A DNA stretch of 64,000 nt from Bimastos eiseni (lineage: Eukaryota; Annelida; Clitellata; Crassiclitellata; Lumbricidae). Position 1 is the stretch's first letter; the number at the start of each line of letters is the position of its first letter. A model generated the notes under the pieces. That model was not told where the DNA came from. It saw only the letters and a list, made by a program, of their open reading frames with translations, and searched no databases. This document shows positions 12,973 through 35,341 of the stretch, piece after piece. The translations under genes and the position numbers were made by a program. The stretch lies in contig OY365809.1 in assembly GCA_959347315.1 (NCBI GenBank), positions 434,001 to 498,000 of the forward strand. Reading direction: 5' to 3'.

Positions 12973-14658
12973 TAAGTAAGTAAGTAAGTATGCTCTTTAA
13001 TAACTAATTGCTAATCACAACTTAGGTGTACAGTTAAAACAATAAATCCTAAGATTTTGCTTAAATGTCAATCACTTCAAACAGGTTTATCACCAACAAT
13101 TAATAGACAGGTAATGAGAAAATTATTCTAACATACACAGTGGCAAATTGGTTCAACTTATAAGAATCCTTTTAGCTAATCATCATCATCAGCATCATCA
13201 ATAATAAGACTTAGAGTTAGCCATGGGGAGTTATTCCTATGGAGAAGAGAACGTGACACCAACCTTTCAGCTGTTCCACCCAATTTATCCTTTTGCACCA
13301 ACTGACGTAGTCCACAAGAAGCACAGATGACGGTAACAATTGTCTTCGAATGGCATTCTCTTACAGGAACACGAAACATGCAACTTCCTTCATAAGAAAT
13401 AAACAAGGAGTGAAATCTTGTTGACGCAAATGAACTCCGCAAAATTTCATCCAAATCTTCGCAAACTAACATTTAGATTCGCATCGCATCGATGACAGAG
13501 CTCCAGCGTATTCCATCCATCAGTAAATCTAGATCAGATGAACGTTAATACGTTCCGTTTGAATCCGCTACTCCCAGCAGCAGCAGCAGCAGCATAATGC
13601 CATTATCCATGATGGCGATCGGCTGATCAAGCGAGAAACAGTGGTCGGCAGAGGGAGAGGGTCTCTTAATCCGAGCACTAAGAGAACTGTACGGGCACAA
13701 ATCCAGCCCTAGTCGCACTCCAAGGCCGACGCATCTTACGTCGCTTCGAACTAAAGCAAATGGCTTTCGATCGGTAAAGTAAGACGAATAAATTACGCGA
13801 AGGTTTGAAATAAACGCATCGACCAAGCGCCGCAAATCTCCGACGGCTAATCATTAATATTAATAACATCACAGATTACATTTTGAGCATAGATCCAACA
13901 ACCTGCACGTTTGCGTCATGCGCTGTCGTCATTAAGAGCGTTAATAAACACACTGATATTTTGTGCTTTGTCACAGTCCTGATTTAAATACCTCAACGAG
14001 TTTATTTATTGACACAAATCAGCAAATGCATTCCATTTTGGCATTAACCTTGCTGTCTCATGTTCAGCAGTCTGGAAATATGGTTCACATTCAGCTTAAA
14101 AAACAAATGTCACGATTCATGATCGCCTGAGTAGGGCCAACACAGCTCTGAGCAAGCGTGGAAAACAAGTTAGTCACCTTCAACCAAGCTTTGAGCTCTG
14201 ATGATTTCGATGCGTAATTAATTTTTATCCTCAAGCAAATTAGCTCATTTCTGTCAATGAGTGTATGCCTCATTTAACATTTGTAATCTCTGTTACATTT
14301 ATAAAAAAAATAATATACAAAATCGCACAGACTTTGGGAGCCACAGAAAATGATGTTGCGCTAACATTTCAAGTGACATGGGCAGTCGCGCATTAAATGT
14401 GGACAATCTGCCAGTGAAAGTAAATTTTGTACAGCACACTGCACATTGTGTGAGGCCAAACCAAAATTTTAAAAAATTAACCTGGGATTAAAATAGCTGG
14501 ATGTTTTATTGCAAAATGCAAATTTACCCCATATCGTTCTGTCAAGATGTGTGTTTCTGTAGTAGGCCTACGTAGGCCTGCTGAGGTACGCTCAGGTGTA
14601 AATCTTAGCCGTAATTTCATGTAATTTCATGTCAGAATTAGATGATGGTAGGTGATCG
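12973..14658. other. Putative 5' flank of zinc-finger gene, no firm gene
   Basis: Apart from the candidate exon at 13270-13472 I see only short unsupported frames at 13545-13872. They include a Leu run encoded by a GCA/CTG tract at 13578-13594. The stretch 13500-13850 is richer in CG dinucleotides than the AT-rich DNA around it and may hold the promoter. No TATA box or other motif is clear enough to annotate. Confidence 0.35.
13270..13472 (-). CDS. Candidate 5' coding exon of the zinc-finger gene (uncertain)
   Basis: An ATG at 13472 with an in-frame TAA directly upstream opens a non-repetitive frame (starts MLVCEDLDEILRSSF, contains CASCGLRQLVQKDKLGG). It reads like real coding sequence. A good donor (GAAAG|GTTGG, near 13265) ends it in phase 2, which does not fit the 11756 exon, which needs phase 1. 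A weaker donor after AAATTGG would fit and would join DKLG to GDNFCPGG. Either a further exon lies between the two or this is a separate small gene. No family recognised. Confidence 0.3.
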
Positions 14659-14804
14659 CAGAGGCGGCGATCTCGTATGATGGGTGGGGGACACCCAATG
14701 AGAGGGGTAAGAAATGGGGGAGACAAAGATATAACGTGTCCCCTAGCTCTCTGTAAAAGGTGGGGTACCTATTCTCTCAGCCCCCCTCTGGGTCGCCGAC
14801 CCTG
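14659..14804. mobile_element. Short hAT-like MITE, family B copy 1 (146 bp)
   Basis: Starts CAGAGGCGGCGAT and ends in a degraded counterpart, GTCGCCGACCCTG. The interior GAGAGGGGTAAGAAATG matches the copy at 17492-17645 in the same orientation. CAGAGGCGG-type ends are typical of hAT elements. Flanks GGTGATCG and GGTGGATG may be a decayed 8-bp duplication. Confidence 0.7.
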
Positions 14805-15191
14805 GGTGGATGGTTGAGGAAAAGAAAAAGTTGGCAATTCAGAAGGCAGATCGTTCCAGAGGACGTTGGCTACGTAGTGCATATTGACATGAGTCTATGA
14901 CTTAGCTGGAGAACAACTTGACCTCATGCAGTCAAGTACCGCGTTATTGACTGTCACGGGTCGAGATCGACTAAGACGGAAGGAGGATCGGATTGACTGG
15001 ATGGTGAAAGTTCGCGAAGATATTTAGGCCACAATTACGCTTATTGGAGTATCCTAATGTCAGTTGGAAGCGTTAATTCGTTCCCTGCTGACCTCCTGGA
15101 AACCGAACTCTGACCGCCCGCGGACTGTCCTTTGGACAACCCTTTTGATTTGACGCAGCTTTAAAGTGGCGCTTTATAAATTTAGAGATTA

Positions 15192-16397
15192 GGGGCCGTT
15201 CACATATTATATAACGCATAAAATCCCAATTTTTGACCCACCCCTACCCCAAATAACGTTATATAACAGCAGCTGTGACCCCCACCCCTATATTATATTA
15301 CATGAATGCTACCCACCCCCTACTCCACCCCAGCCTATAAGCACATTAAAAGACATACAATCGACATAATTGTATTGCACAATTTGACACTTTTATAACA
15401 ATGCGATGTTAGTTAGCACTTTAATAGTAGTGATTCAGCTGATTATTGCTTTTATACAATTCAAGAACTGCAGTAAAAAATAATCATATGCCCAATTAGC
15501 AATGTAACAAAAGCTACCTTAAAATTGTATACTCTCTCGTGCTAATGCTGATTAGACCGAATGTATGGAACTCCTCTGCATCTTAATAATCGGACTTTTA
15601 ATGGCTCTAAATTCACTTGTATTAATTACGGTAACTAATTGGGCAATCGACGACTGTCACCACGTATTTACATGTAGCCTAAGCCTACTATAATACAGCA
15701 TGATAATACATGGTAGTGACGTACATCCTATTTAAAAGCACCATTTTAATTTCCCTCCTGTTTTGCACTAGAAATGAGCATTACGGTATCACACAGAACG
15801 GATTGGTTTAATATTGCACTATCAGGTATTTATCGATAACTTCGCACCACAACTCTACCTATTTAATAGCGTATGATGTATACAGAGTGCGTACTACAAC
15901 TGCAATTGGGTATTTAAACAAACATAAACTATTTACACATACTATAGAAAATGAAATCAAACATCATGATGCTACCTACCAAAATTATTATTTCAAGTGA
16001 ATTAATTTTAATTTAAACCAGAATCAAAACAAAGCACACAGAATTGAATTTTAGAGCGTTTAAAGCTATGCACATGAAATTGTTAAAATTGTAAACAGCA
16101 TATTGTTAAAAGTGGATTTATAAAATAATAATTTAGAACGTCAAATCAATTCGCTAGGTGGCAGCTAATGGTGCTAGTTTTGGTTCACAGCGTATTGTGA
16201 ACTTCGATTAAACAATGAAGGTCCATGGTACATGGATTTTCCAATTGGCAAGCAAACAGGCAAAATAGCATAAGCTGAAAAAAGTTTGTTATATAACAAA
16301 ACCTTCAACCTACCCCTCACCCTATACAATATAACGCTAACAAAACCTGAACCCACCCACCTACCCCTTGAGCGTTAAATAATATGTGAACGGTCTC
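15192..16397. mobile_element. Non-autonomous DNA transposon, 1.2 kb, GGGGCCGTTCACA termini
   Basis: Left end GGGGCCGTTCACATATTA matches the reverse complement of the right end (GAGACCGTTCACATATTA) with two mismatches. Subterminal CCACCC-rich and TTATATAAC motifs also mirror each other at the two ends. Both flanks carry TTA, consistent with a 3-bp target duplication as made by PIF/Harbinger elements; the superfamily assignment is inference. The interior is AT-rich with no transposase frame. Confidence 0.8.
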
Positions 16398-16504
16398 TTA
16401 CGATTACGAGAACTATAGGCTATAGGCCGCAATAAAAGGCGGGGCCTAGAGATTGCGTAAAAAGTCAAATGGCGTACAGTGTAAACGGCGATGTGTTCGT
16501 CGAT

Positions 16505-16577
16505 GTTTCCGTAGTGTAGTGGTTATCACGTTCGCCTCACACGCGAAAGGTCCCCAGTTCGAGCCTGGGCGAAAACA
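16505..16577 (+). tRNA. tRNA-Val (anticodon CAC)
   Basis: A complete 73-nt cloverleaf without intron: D-arm region GTGTAGTGGTTATCAC, anticodon loop CTCACAC with CAC at 16538-16540, and a T-arm with stem CCCAG/CTGGG and loop TTCGAGC. The acceptor stem GTTTCCG pairs with CGAAAAC at six of seven positions; the fifth pair is C.A, unlike the usual metazoan tRNA-Val with GGAAAC. The internal A box (TAGTGTAGTGG) and B box (GTTCGAGCC) are good. It lies 107 bp downstream of a DNA transposon and 159 bp from a divergent tRNA-Arg. CCA is not encoded, as expected in eukaryotes. Confidence 0.93.
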
Positions 16578-16736
16578 AATCTTTAAAAAACTTTTTTTCA
16601 AAGGTATACATTTATAGCTAGGCTTAGAGCGTGTTGCAATATTTTGAGGCACCGGTCGGTCTTAACAAACTAACCTAATAGATTTTTTGGTATTTGCACC
16701 GAACTCCAGCAGGTCATGAAAGATAGGTAAAACTTC

Positions 16737-16809
16737 CGAGCCTGCCAGGAGTCGAACCTGGAATCTTCTGATCCGTAGTCAGACGCGTTATCCATTGCGC
16801 CACAGGCCC
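16737..16809 (-). tRNA. tRNA-Arg (anticodon ACG)
   Basis: The minus-strand 73-nt cloverleaf starts GGGCCTGTGGCGCAATGG and ends GGCAGGCTCG. The anticodon loop CTACGGA gives ACG (plus-strand 16774-16776), read as inosine-CG in the mature tRNA. The anticodon stem TCTGA/TCAGA and T-arm CCAGG/CCTGG are perfectly paired, and the acceptor GGGCCTG pairs with CAGGCTC apart from one G.T pair. It closely follows the known animal tRNA-Arg(ACG) sequence and has no intron. It is tail-to-tail with the tRNA-Val gene. Confidence 0.95.
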
Positions 16810-17307
16810 TCACGGAGTAATCGACAAGCGAATTCTGAATGTTTTTATATGTTTTGAAACTGCTTAATTTAAATAAAGATAATTTATCACGGTCTATATA
16901 TAGGTTCTATTCACAAATGAATCGCTATAGACCGACACTAACTCATGTCCGACATATAACCCGGAGCACATCATCAGCCTTCGTCTGTTCTATGCCTATC
17001 CATCAGCACACCTCGGGCTTTCCTCTCGAAACGAAAGTCTCATATCTTCCAGACATTTCGTCTCTTAACATGACTCAGATTTGATAATCTAACGTACACC
17101 CTACAATTCTCAACATCAACATCATATTTTGCCGAGTAAGTTACAGGGGAGTCAATCCTCTCTGAGTGATGGAGGCAAACCTCGGTTCCAAGCGTCAATA
17201 ATTAAGGCAAGATATTCCCCAGACTAAAAAAATACCCCCATACCGGAAATTGGAGGCATTTGCCTATGTACCCCTTATGTGGACACCCCTGGACAGTTTA
17301 TTTTTCG

Positions 17308-17392
17308 GGCCCCCGTCGTACACACCCGTACGCATAATCGACGAAATTTGAAAACTCTCCCCCCGCTGCGTGCGTAATATGTGGATGGCCCC
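17308..17392. mobile_element. Degraded end related to the GGGGCC transposon
   Basis: The right end GCGTAATATGTGGATGGCCCC is closely similar to the end of the 15192-16397 element. A possible left end, GGGCCCCCGTCGTACA, is only loosely similar. It may be an 85-bp miniature or a solo end. Confidence 0.4.
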
Positions 17393-17491
17393 TAGCCCGA
17401 TTCATCTGATCGTCCACGTAGTCCTACATCTTACAATTCTCCACATAAGCTACGTATACGACGCCACCGCTTTAACAGCTACTCCCAGGTC

Positions 17492-17645
17492 CAGAGGAGG
17501 CGATTTCGTTTGAGAGGTGTGGGGACACAAAATGAGAGGGGTAAGAAATGTGGGGAGGGGGCGGGTGACAAACGCATAGCGTGTCCCCTCTTTGTAAAAG
17601 GTGAGGGGACATGTCCCCCTCGATTCCCCGGGATTGCCGCCTCTG
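17492..17645. mobile_element. Short hAT-like MITE, family B copy 2 (154 bp)
   Basis: Starts CAGAGGAGGCGAT and ends ATTGCCGCCTCTG. The flanks are CCCAGGTC (17484-17491) and CTCAGGTC (17646-17653), identical at seven of eight positions, which gives a clear 8-bp hAT target duplication. GGGGACA and TGTCCCC blocks near the two ends are also inverted, so the whole element can fold back. Confidence 0.85.
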
Positions 17646-18923
17646 CTCAGGTCCGCCGAGAGGTATAGCTAGGCTACAGAACTTCACAGAAGGGACAAAT
17701 GTCCAGAGGCCCGGCGATTTTTCCCAGAAAGGTAAAGCCTAACAATAAGCTACGTTAGAGGGCCCTTACGGTTCTACCTACAATGAAGGCCTAGGTCATG
17801 TCCTAAATACTACCATGCAGCTCGCGAATACACATGAGCTTGGCTTTCCAGAGGTCCTGCAGGAGCTTGGTGATTAATGATTATAGGCTACAATAACAAT
17901 TAGGCCTATAATTGAAGGCTGGGGAAAGCCCGGAAACATAGGTTTTTCAGGAACGTGTAAAAATGTCTTTTAAAGTTTTTAACGCAGATGCAGTCGCATA
18001 CCGGACACGAAATTACGATCAAGAAGTATAGGTACAGAACGGAAGAGTGTCTCGCGACCGTCACAAATTACAATTCCAATGATAATTTTATTCTCACCAT
18101 AATAATTATTTTGGCACCGAAACAGAGTTGCGATACTTTCTCTCCGCCAGAGGGCTGCGCGCATTCTAGTCACACCAACGACCTCTTAAAAAAAACAAGC
18201 TATTATTATGTAAGTCGATAAAATCTGGTATATGAACATGATGGCCCATATCCAGCCATACCCAGCGACCTCTTATATTATAAGCATTATAAGGGTCATG
18301 TAGGCCATAATAATTATTATCTGATGATTATGGTCCCAGAACGAACGTCGACTAAGTGCTCCTTCTTCATTCTGTTGGGTGGATTCTGACATTTATTGTT
18401 GCGAAACATGTTGAACATGAATTTGGTCTATGTTCAACGAGAGTTATGCTGGATTGTCTTCTTAGCGTTTGCATGGAATTCAGGTTTGTTTGGCGATGTT
18501 TAGAATGATGTTTACTATTTTGCCGAGTGCTTGTCACATGATTCAAACAAATGTGAAACAACTTACTGTTTTTCTGAATCAAACCGCAATGCAGTTTTAT
18601 GACATAGGCCTATGCTCTTTGCCAGAATCAGAATGGTCCTGCCAAGCAAGTAAAACAATTCGATAATGCGTTTTTCTGTCGGAAATGTCTGCTTTGTCTG
18701 TTCTCTCGAATCCTCCCACATTCAGGTGATGTCTCTCAAAATCGCTCCTAAAGCCACTGTTCTATGCTAACTCGATTGCTGAGACATTATGCTCAACCCG
18801 AGCAATGTATGCGATTGTTGACTTCTACTCTCCAATTTCTTTAGCCAAATCGAGCTGTTTACTGTTAAGCTGTTACTCAAGTGAAAATCTTAAATCCTTT
18901 GATTTTGTATATTTCTGAATCAG
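17646..18923. other. Upstream region of GH36-like gene, first exon not found
   Basis: The first exon I can place (18924) begins inside a codon, so a leader exon, probably carrying a signal peptide, must lie upstream, here or further left. I could not identify one: the frames in this stretch either end in the wrong phase or look non-coding. Confidence 0.35.
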
Positions 18924-31261
<12,338 letters not shown>

Positions 31262-31687
31262 CAACCCCACCCCAGGTGTTCAACGTATGATTGACGTTAA
31301 GAAGGAATGTTGATCAATTAATTGGTTTCCATGACAACTGCAATCAATGACCAATCAGAATCGATCTGTCCTAATGTCCTTAACTTTGAAATTAAACATT
31401 GTTTGTGATTTATTTTATAGACAAGTTTTGTAAGTTGGTAATGTAATGTAATGTAACTTACAAGTTTTGTAGGTTGGTAATGAAGTTATCTTATATGCAA
31501 GTGATCTCTGAAATTGATTTTATATTTCTGATGTCTTGTGTGCAAATTGTGTTTCCTGTTCATTGCTTTTGAGCAACGCTATATATATGTTTGATAACTT
31601 TGATTGTATTACATTTGACCAAGCTGGTGTTGAGCTTTCTCGTTTTCAGTTGATCTTATTGGTTTTGTCAAAGAAACTTCTATAGCG

Positions 31688-31900
31688 CAGTGTTTCCCAA
31701 GCTATTTGGTTGTGAGACCTACCTCAAAACGGTTGTGACAATACCCTCTAAGGAAAACTAAAAACCAAATAAAACCAAAAGACAACTTTTTTTAGAATCT
31801 ATGTTTTTGCATCTCTAAGTGTTAAAAACTTCATTTTCTTATCTTCAACCTAATGAGAGCTGGTTACCAGCTTTCTACCTTGTGACCTGATCCTCGCATT
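31688..31900. mobile_element. Truncated hAT-like element, left end only
   Basis: Begins CAGTGTTTCCCAAGCTATTT, a hAT-type terminus like that at 24878. The following GTTGTGAGACC and TTGTGACCTGATC pieces resemble hAT interiors. No matching right end was found, so the right boundary is approximate. Confidence 0.45.
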
Positions 31901-32121
31901 GATAGCATAGGGCCGGAGTAGCCTTTGCAGTGAAGGGGCTGAAGCTGAGGTTCCCCAAAGATTGGCAAAATTTTGAGGGGCCCTAAAGACTAGTGAATAT
32001 TGTTAGTGGCTCTGGATACTTCAACTATATTAGCTGTTGTCAATGACGGTTAACAAGTCGGAACTTTTGATATCGGTTATGCCTAAAGATATAGTGCTCA
32101 CATATATGTTCATAGTGCAGT

Positions 32122-32750
32122 GTGAGTCGACCGCGGCACATTATGATTGCTGACTGCAAAACATCTTCAATATTAGCACCTGAGACACTCAGTAGAGGGG
32201 TTGATGAACCCCAAGACCCCTTTCTGGTCTCCAGGGTTAAAAACCTGTCTCAGGACTCCGCCAGGAAAGTTACCTTCTCAGTCGCCGGGAGAATGTCAAT
32301 GAAAAACCTGCTGCACATTTATACATTTGCGCCGAAACCAACGGAGGTTGTGAAAAAACGCTAGGCTCATGCCGTCAGACATGCATCTTTTAGAGCATTA
32401 GAAACACCACAGGCAAAACAAGCAACAATGGCTGCTGATGCTGAAAGACGAGCACCCTACCTGACTTCGGAGTGTCCCCCACAGGTGACACAGACCAGAC
32501 AAGCTACAAATGCTGCCAGACAGGCAGCTCCCAGGGCTGTGCAGCCCCCCCTCCACAAGTGACACAGACCAGGCAGGCTGCAAATGCTGCCAGACAGGTG
32601 GCCTCCACGGCTGCACTGTCCCCTCAGGCCAGTCAGTCAGTCAACAGGATGATTTTGCGAAGACACTACTGTACCCACAGGTTCCGAGGTACTACTTGGC
32701 AAACCAACAAAGTATTCCTTCACCCGGGCAGCGCCGGGTACCCCAGCTAG
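32122..32750 (+). mobile_element. Helitron remnant with 3' hairpin and CTAG end
   Basis: The right end has the palindrome CCCGGGCAGCGCCGGG (32723-32738), 12 bp before CTAG|T at 32747-32751. This matches Helitron 3' termini, which insert between A and T. Upstream on the plus strand are frame-broken stretches of the repeated N-terminal segment seen in animal Helitron helicases: ETPQAKQATMAADAERRA, then TQTRQATNAARQAA and TQTRQAANAARQ, encoded by tandem units of about 70 bp. Rep and helicase domains are missing, so this is an internally deleted, inactive copy. The 5' end was not located. Confidence 0.7.
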
Positions 32751-33260
32751 TGTCAAATAAAATAATGGTAATAGACATTATAGCACATATAGTCTAAATA
32801 TGTTTTGCTATCCACATTTACATGTTTATTTATGAAATAATGCTGTTCGTCTATTTTCTTCATACGAACCGCAATGTATTAACCTTTGTAACGTAAACAC
32901 GACGTTTTACAAATTTACACCCTTGTCGCCTGAGACCCAGCCTCCTATCGCACCATTTTTAGGTACATAGCGTCGATAGCGAGAGTCCTGTTTATATCAT
33001 TCGGTATCTTTGGCTTAGGTCTATTGGAGAAAGCCTACTGGAAGTATGAGGTCGTTGACTGGAAGTTATAAATTGAATTGAAAATTTGAATCGTATATAA
33101 ATTCTTTTATATAAGGGTGTCATTCATTCTGCTATGATTTCGTGCTTTGTCCAGTTTTTTTTATTCTAGTTGCCTATATCGTTCATTATATGCAACTCTT
33201 AATCAATGTTCCTTCTAAGCTGTGCGTGCGCTCACGAGAGATAGTGAGAGAGAGAGAGAA

Positions 33261-33295
<35 letters not shown>

Positions 33296-33717
33296 GACAG
33301 ACAGATTGTGCTGACGGCATATAGTATGTAAATGTTGTTAGGGTGTTTTACAATGCATCAGCTATTCCCTTGATCAGTCTGTTGGATATTTTTGTTGACG
33401 AGTCCTGGGAAAGGGGTTAACGGAGTAGGATTGAAGAGGAACAGTCTGGTTGATCATGTTATTGTCAGAGTTGTTGGCTCCTTTGACTGCTTGCGTATAA
33501 GATGACATCCGTCTCTTTATCTGTGCTTTGGCCGACTTTTCAGGCTGTGTTATGTTATGCATTGTGGCATCAAGATAAAGGAGGAGAGGTAATTTGCCAA
33601 GTCTTTTATATCTCATCCAATCTATGGTATATTTCTCTCTGTCTCTCTGTCTTTCTCTCTCTCTCACACACACACATACACACACACACACACACACATA
33701 CACTCTGTCTGTCTGTC

Positions 33718-33778
<61 letters not shown>

Positions 33779-35341
33779 CTCTCTGTCTGTCTGTCTGTCT
33801 CTCTCTGTCACTCTTTCAATCTAACTCTCTCCCACCGTTTCTCACTTTCACCTGGTGTGTTTCTCTGTATCTGTCCGTCTGTCTTTCTGTCTGTCTGCAT
33901 TTAGAGAACAAAATCTGCACTGTACAAAACACAATACATTGTGTACCCAGTGACCTTGATTTAGCCGTCTCGGTTTAACAGCCAGAGGGATACAGACAGA
34001 GATGGACACAGAGAGAAGCTGACGAATAGAGTGCATGAAGAGACAAAATGGGAGAAACCTCGGTTTTTTATGAATCCTCATCTCCTTGTTCATGTTTTTG
34101 TTATTTCTGGTTTCAACGTCACTAAGTTCAGGAGAAAATCGGTTAAGGAGAAAAATAGATGAGAAAGAAACATCTGTGTTTTAGGGATCTAAACAGATCT
34201 TACGCTGTTTGTGATTTCATTCGCATTTCAATGTCAAGTCATTCAGTTCATGAGAAACCAAATGTTGTCTTAATATCATCATCATCATTTCACCAGAAAA
34301 TGAGCAATCAATCACATTGTTTTTCTTAGAAAATGCAATCATCTGTCGATGATTCAATCATGTAATCAATCAATGTAATTTCCATTTGAATTGTTAGGTT
34401 GTTTAGTCATGCTGTTTCATATTTATATTGATCTGGCAAATTCATTTGAACAGCTGATCGCGAATTATTTTTCAGTCGCATTTGCTAGAAATATTTCGAT
34501 TCCAATGACTGTTAATAACTGTATTTCAATATTAATTTCAGTCAATTCATATTTTTTGTTTATTGAAAGTAGTTTTGAAAGCTTTTGACTGAACTCGGAA
34601 TCATTGCAATGACAGTGTGAAACCTTTTGCATAAATTGTGACTCAATGATTACAGATCACAGTATTTCATGATAAAAACGTATATTAGACGGCTCTACTG
34701 GCATTTCTTTCCTATTCAGTAACTGACTGTTGCAATAATTGAAGCAGAACATAAGATACGGTAACATTCAGTTTAGCATTAAACGAAACAATAAAATTAG
34801 CATTAAAACAATTAAACTAATTTCACATGGTCTGATGATCCCTTTCAGAAAAACTCAAACTTTCCATCTGACACCATTAACTGACTGTATTTAGCAGCAC
34901 ATTTTTGAAACAGTTTATCACACAGAAGAAGCGCTCAAAAGAAGCCTCCGCCCACAAACACAACACACTGAAGTAGCCTTAACTGCAGAGCTGCAAAAGT
35001 CCCGTCTGATGAGCAATTCTTTTAAGCACTGCGAGCAACATAGAAAAATGTATCCGTCTGTTATTCGGCTTAACACTAAATGCGTATTGATCCTGACTTC
35101 AGAGTGAAACGCTCCAACTTTTGATTGCACGATCAGAAGCAATCTCTGAAACGAACGAAGTAACAAATGAACAAGCAGCAGCAGCAGCAGCAGACACATC
35201 TTTCATCTTCATCTTCGACTTTCTCTGAAGCGAGTTCGAAACTGCAAGAAAACCAGAGTCAAACACGACCACCTCTCCTCGCACTTCCACCCAACCGCCT
35301 TCCTCGCTGTTCCACCACCCTCCCTCCGTGGATATGAACCC
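32751..35341. other. No gene recognised; several microsatellites
   Basis: Contains a GAGA/CAGA tract at 33241-33305 and a compound CA, TCTG, CT, TA stretch at 33640-33815. The rest is AT-rich. The part adjoining 35341 lies downstream of the minus-strand alpha-crystallin gene and may be its 3' untranslated region. A GCA/CTG tract at 35178-35194 yields an Ala or Leu run in shadow frames. Confidence 0.5.
33640..33815. repeat. Compound microsatellite (CT, CA, TCTG, CT, TA)
   Basis: Consecutive runs of CT/TCTG (33640-33664), CA with TA interruptions (33665-33700), TCTG (33705-33722), CT (33723-33748), TA (33749-33773) and TCTG/CT. All the Ser/Leu/Tyr-rich frames here are artefacts. Confidence 0.92.

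Noticed and set aside
18881..18923. Start codon for the GH36-like gene at 18881
   Set aside because: The apparent start is GTG, not ATG, and the bases just before 18924 form a normal acceptor (TTTCTGAATCAG), so this is intron.
33502..33978. Ser/Leu/Tyr-rich frames of 145-158 codons on both strands
   Set aside because: Produced by consecutive CA, TCTG, CT and TA microsatellites.
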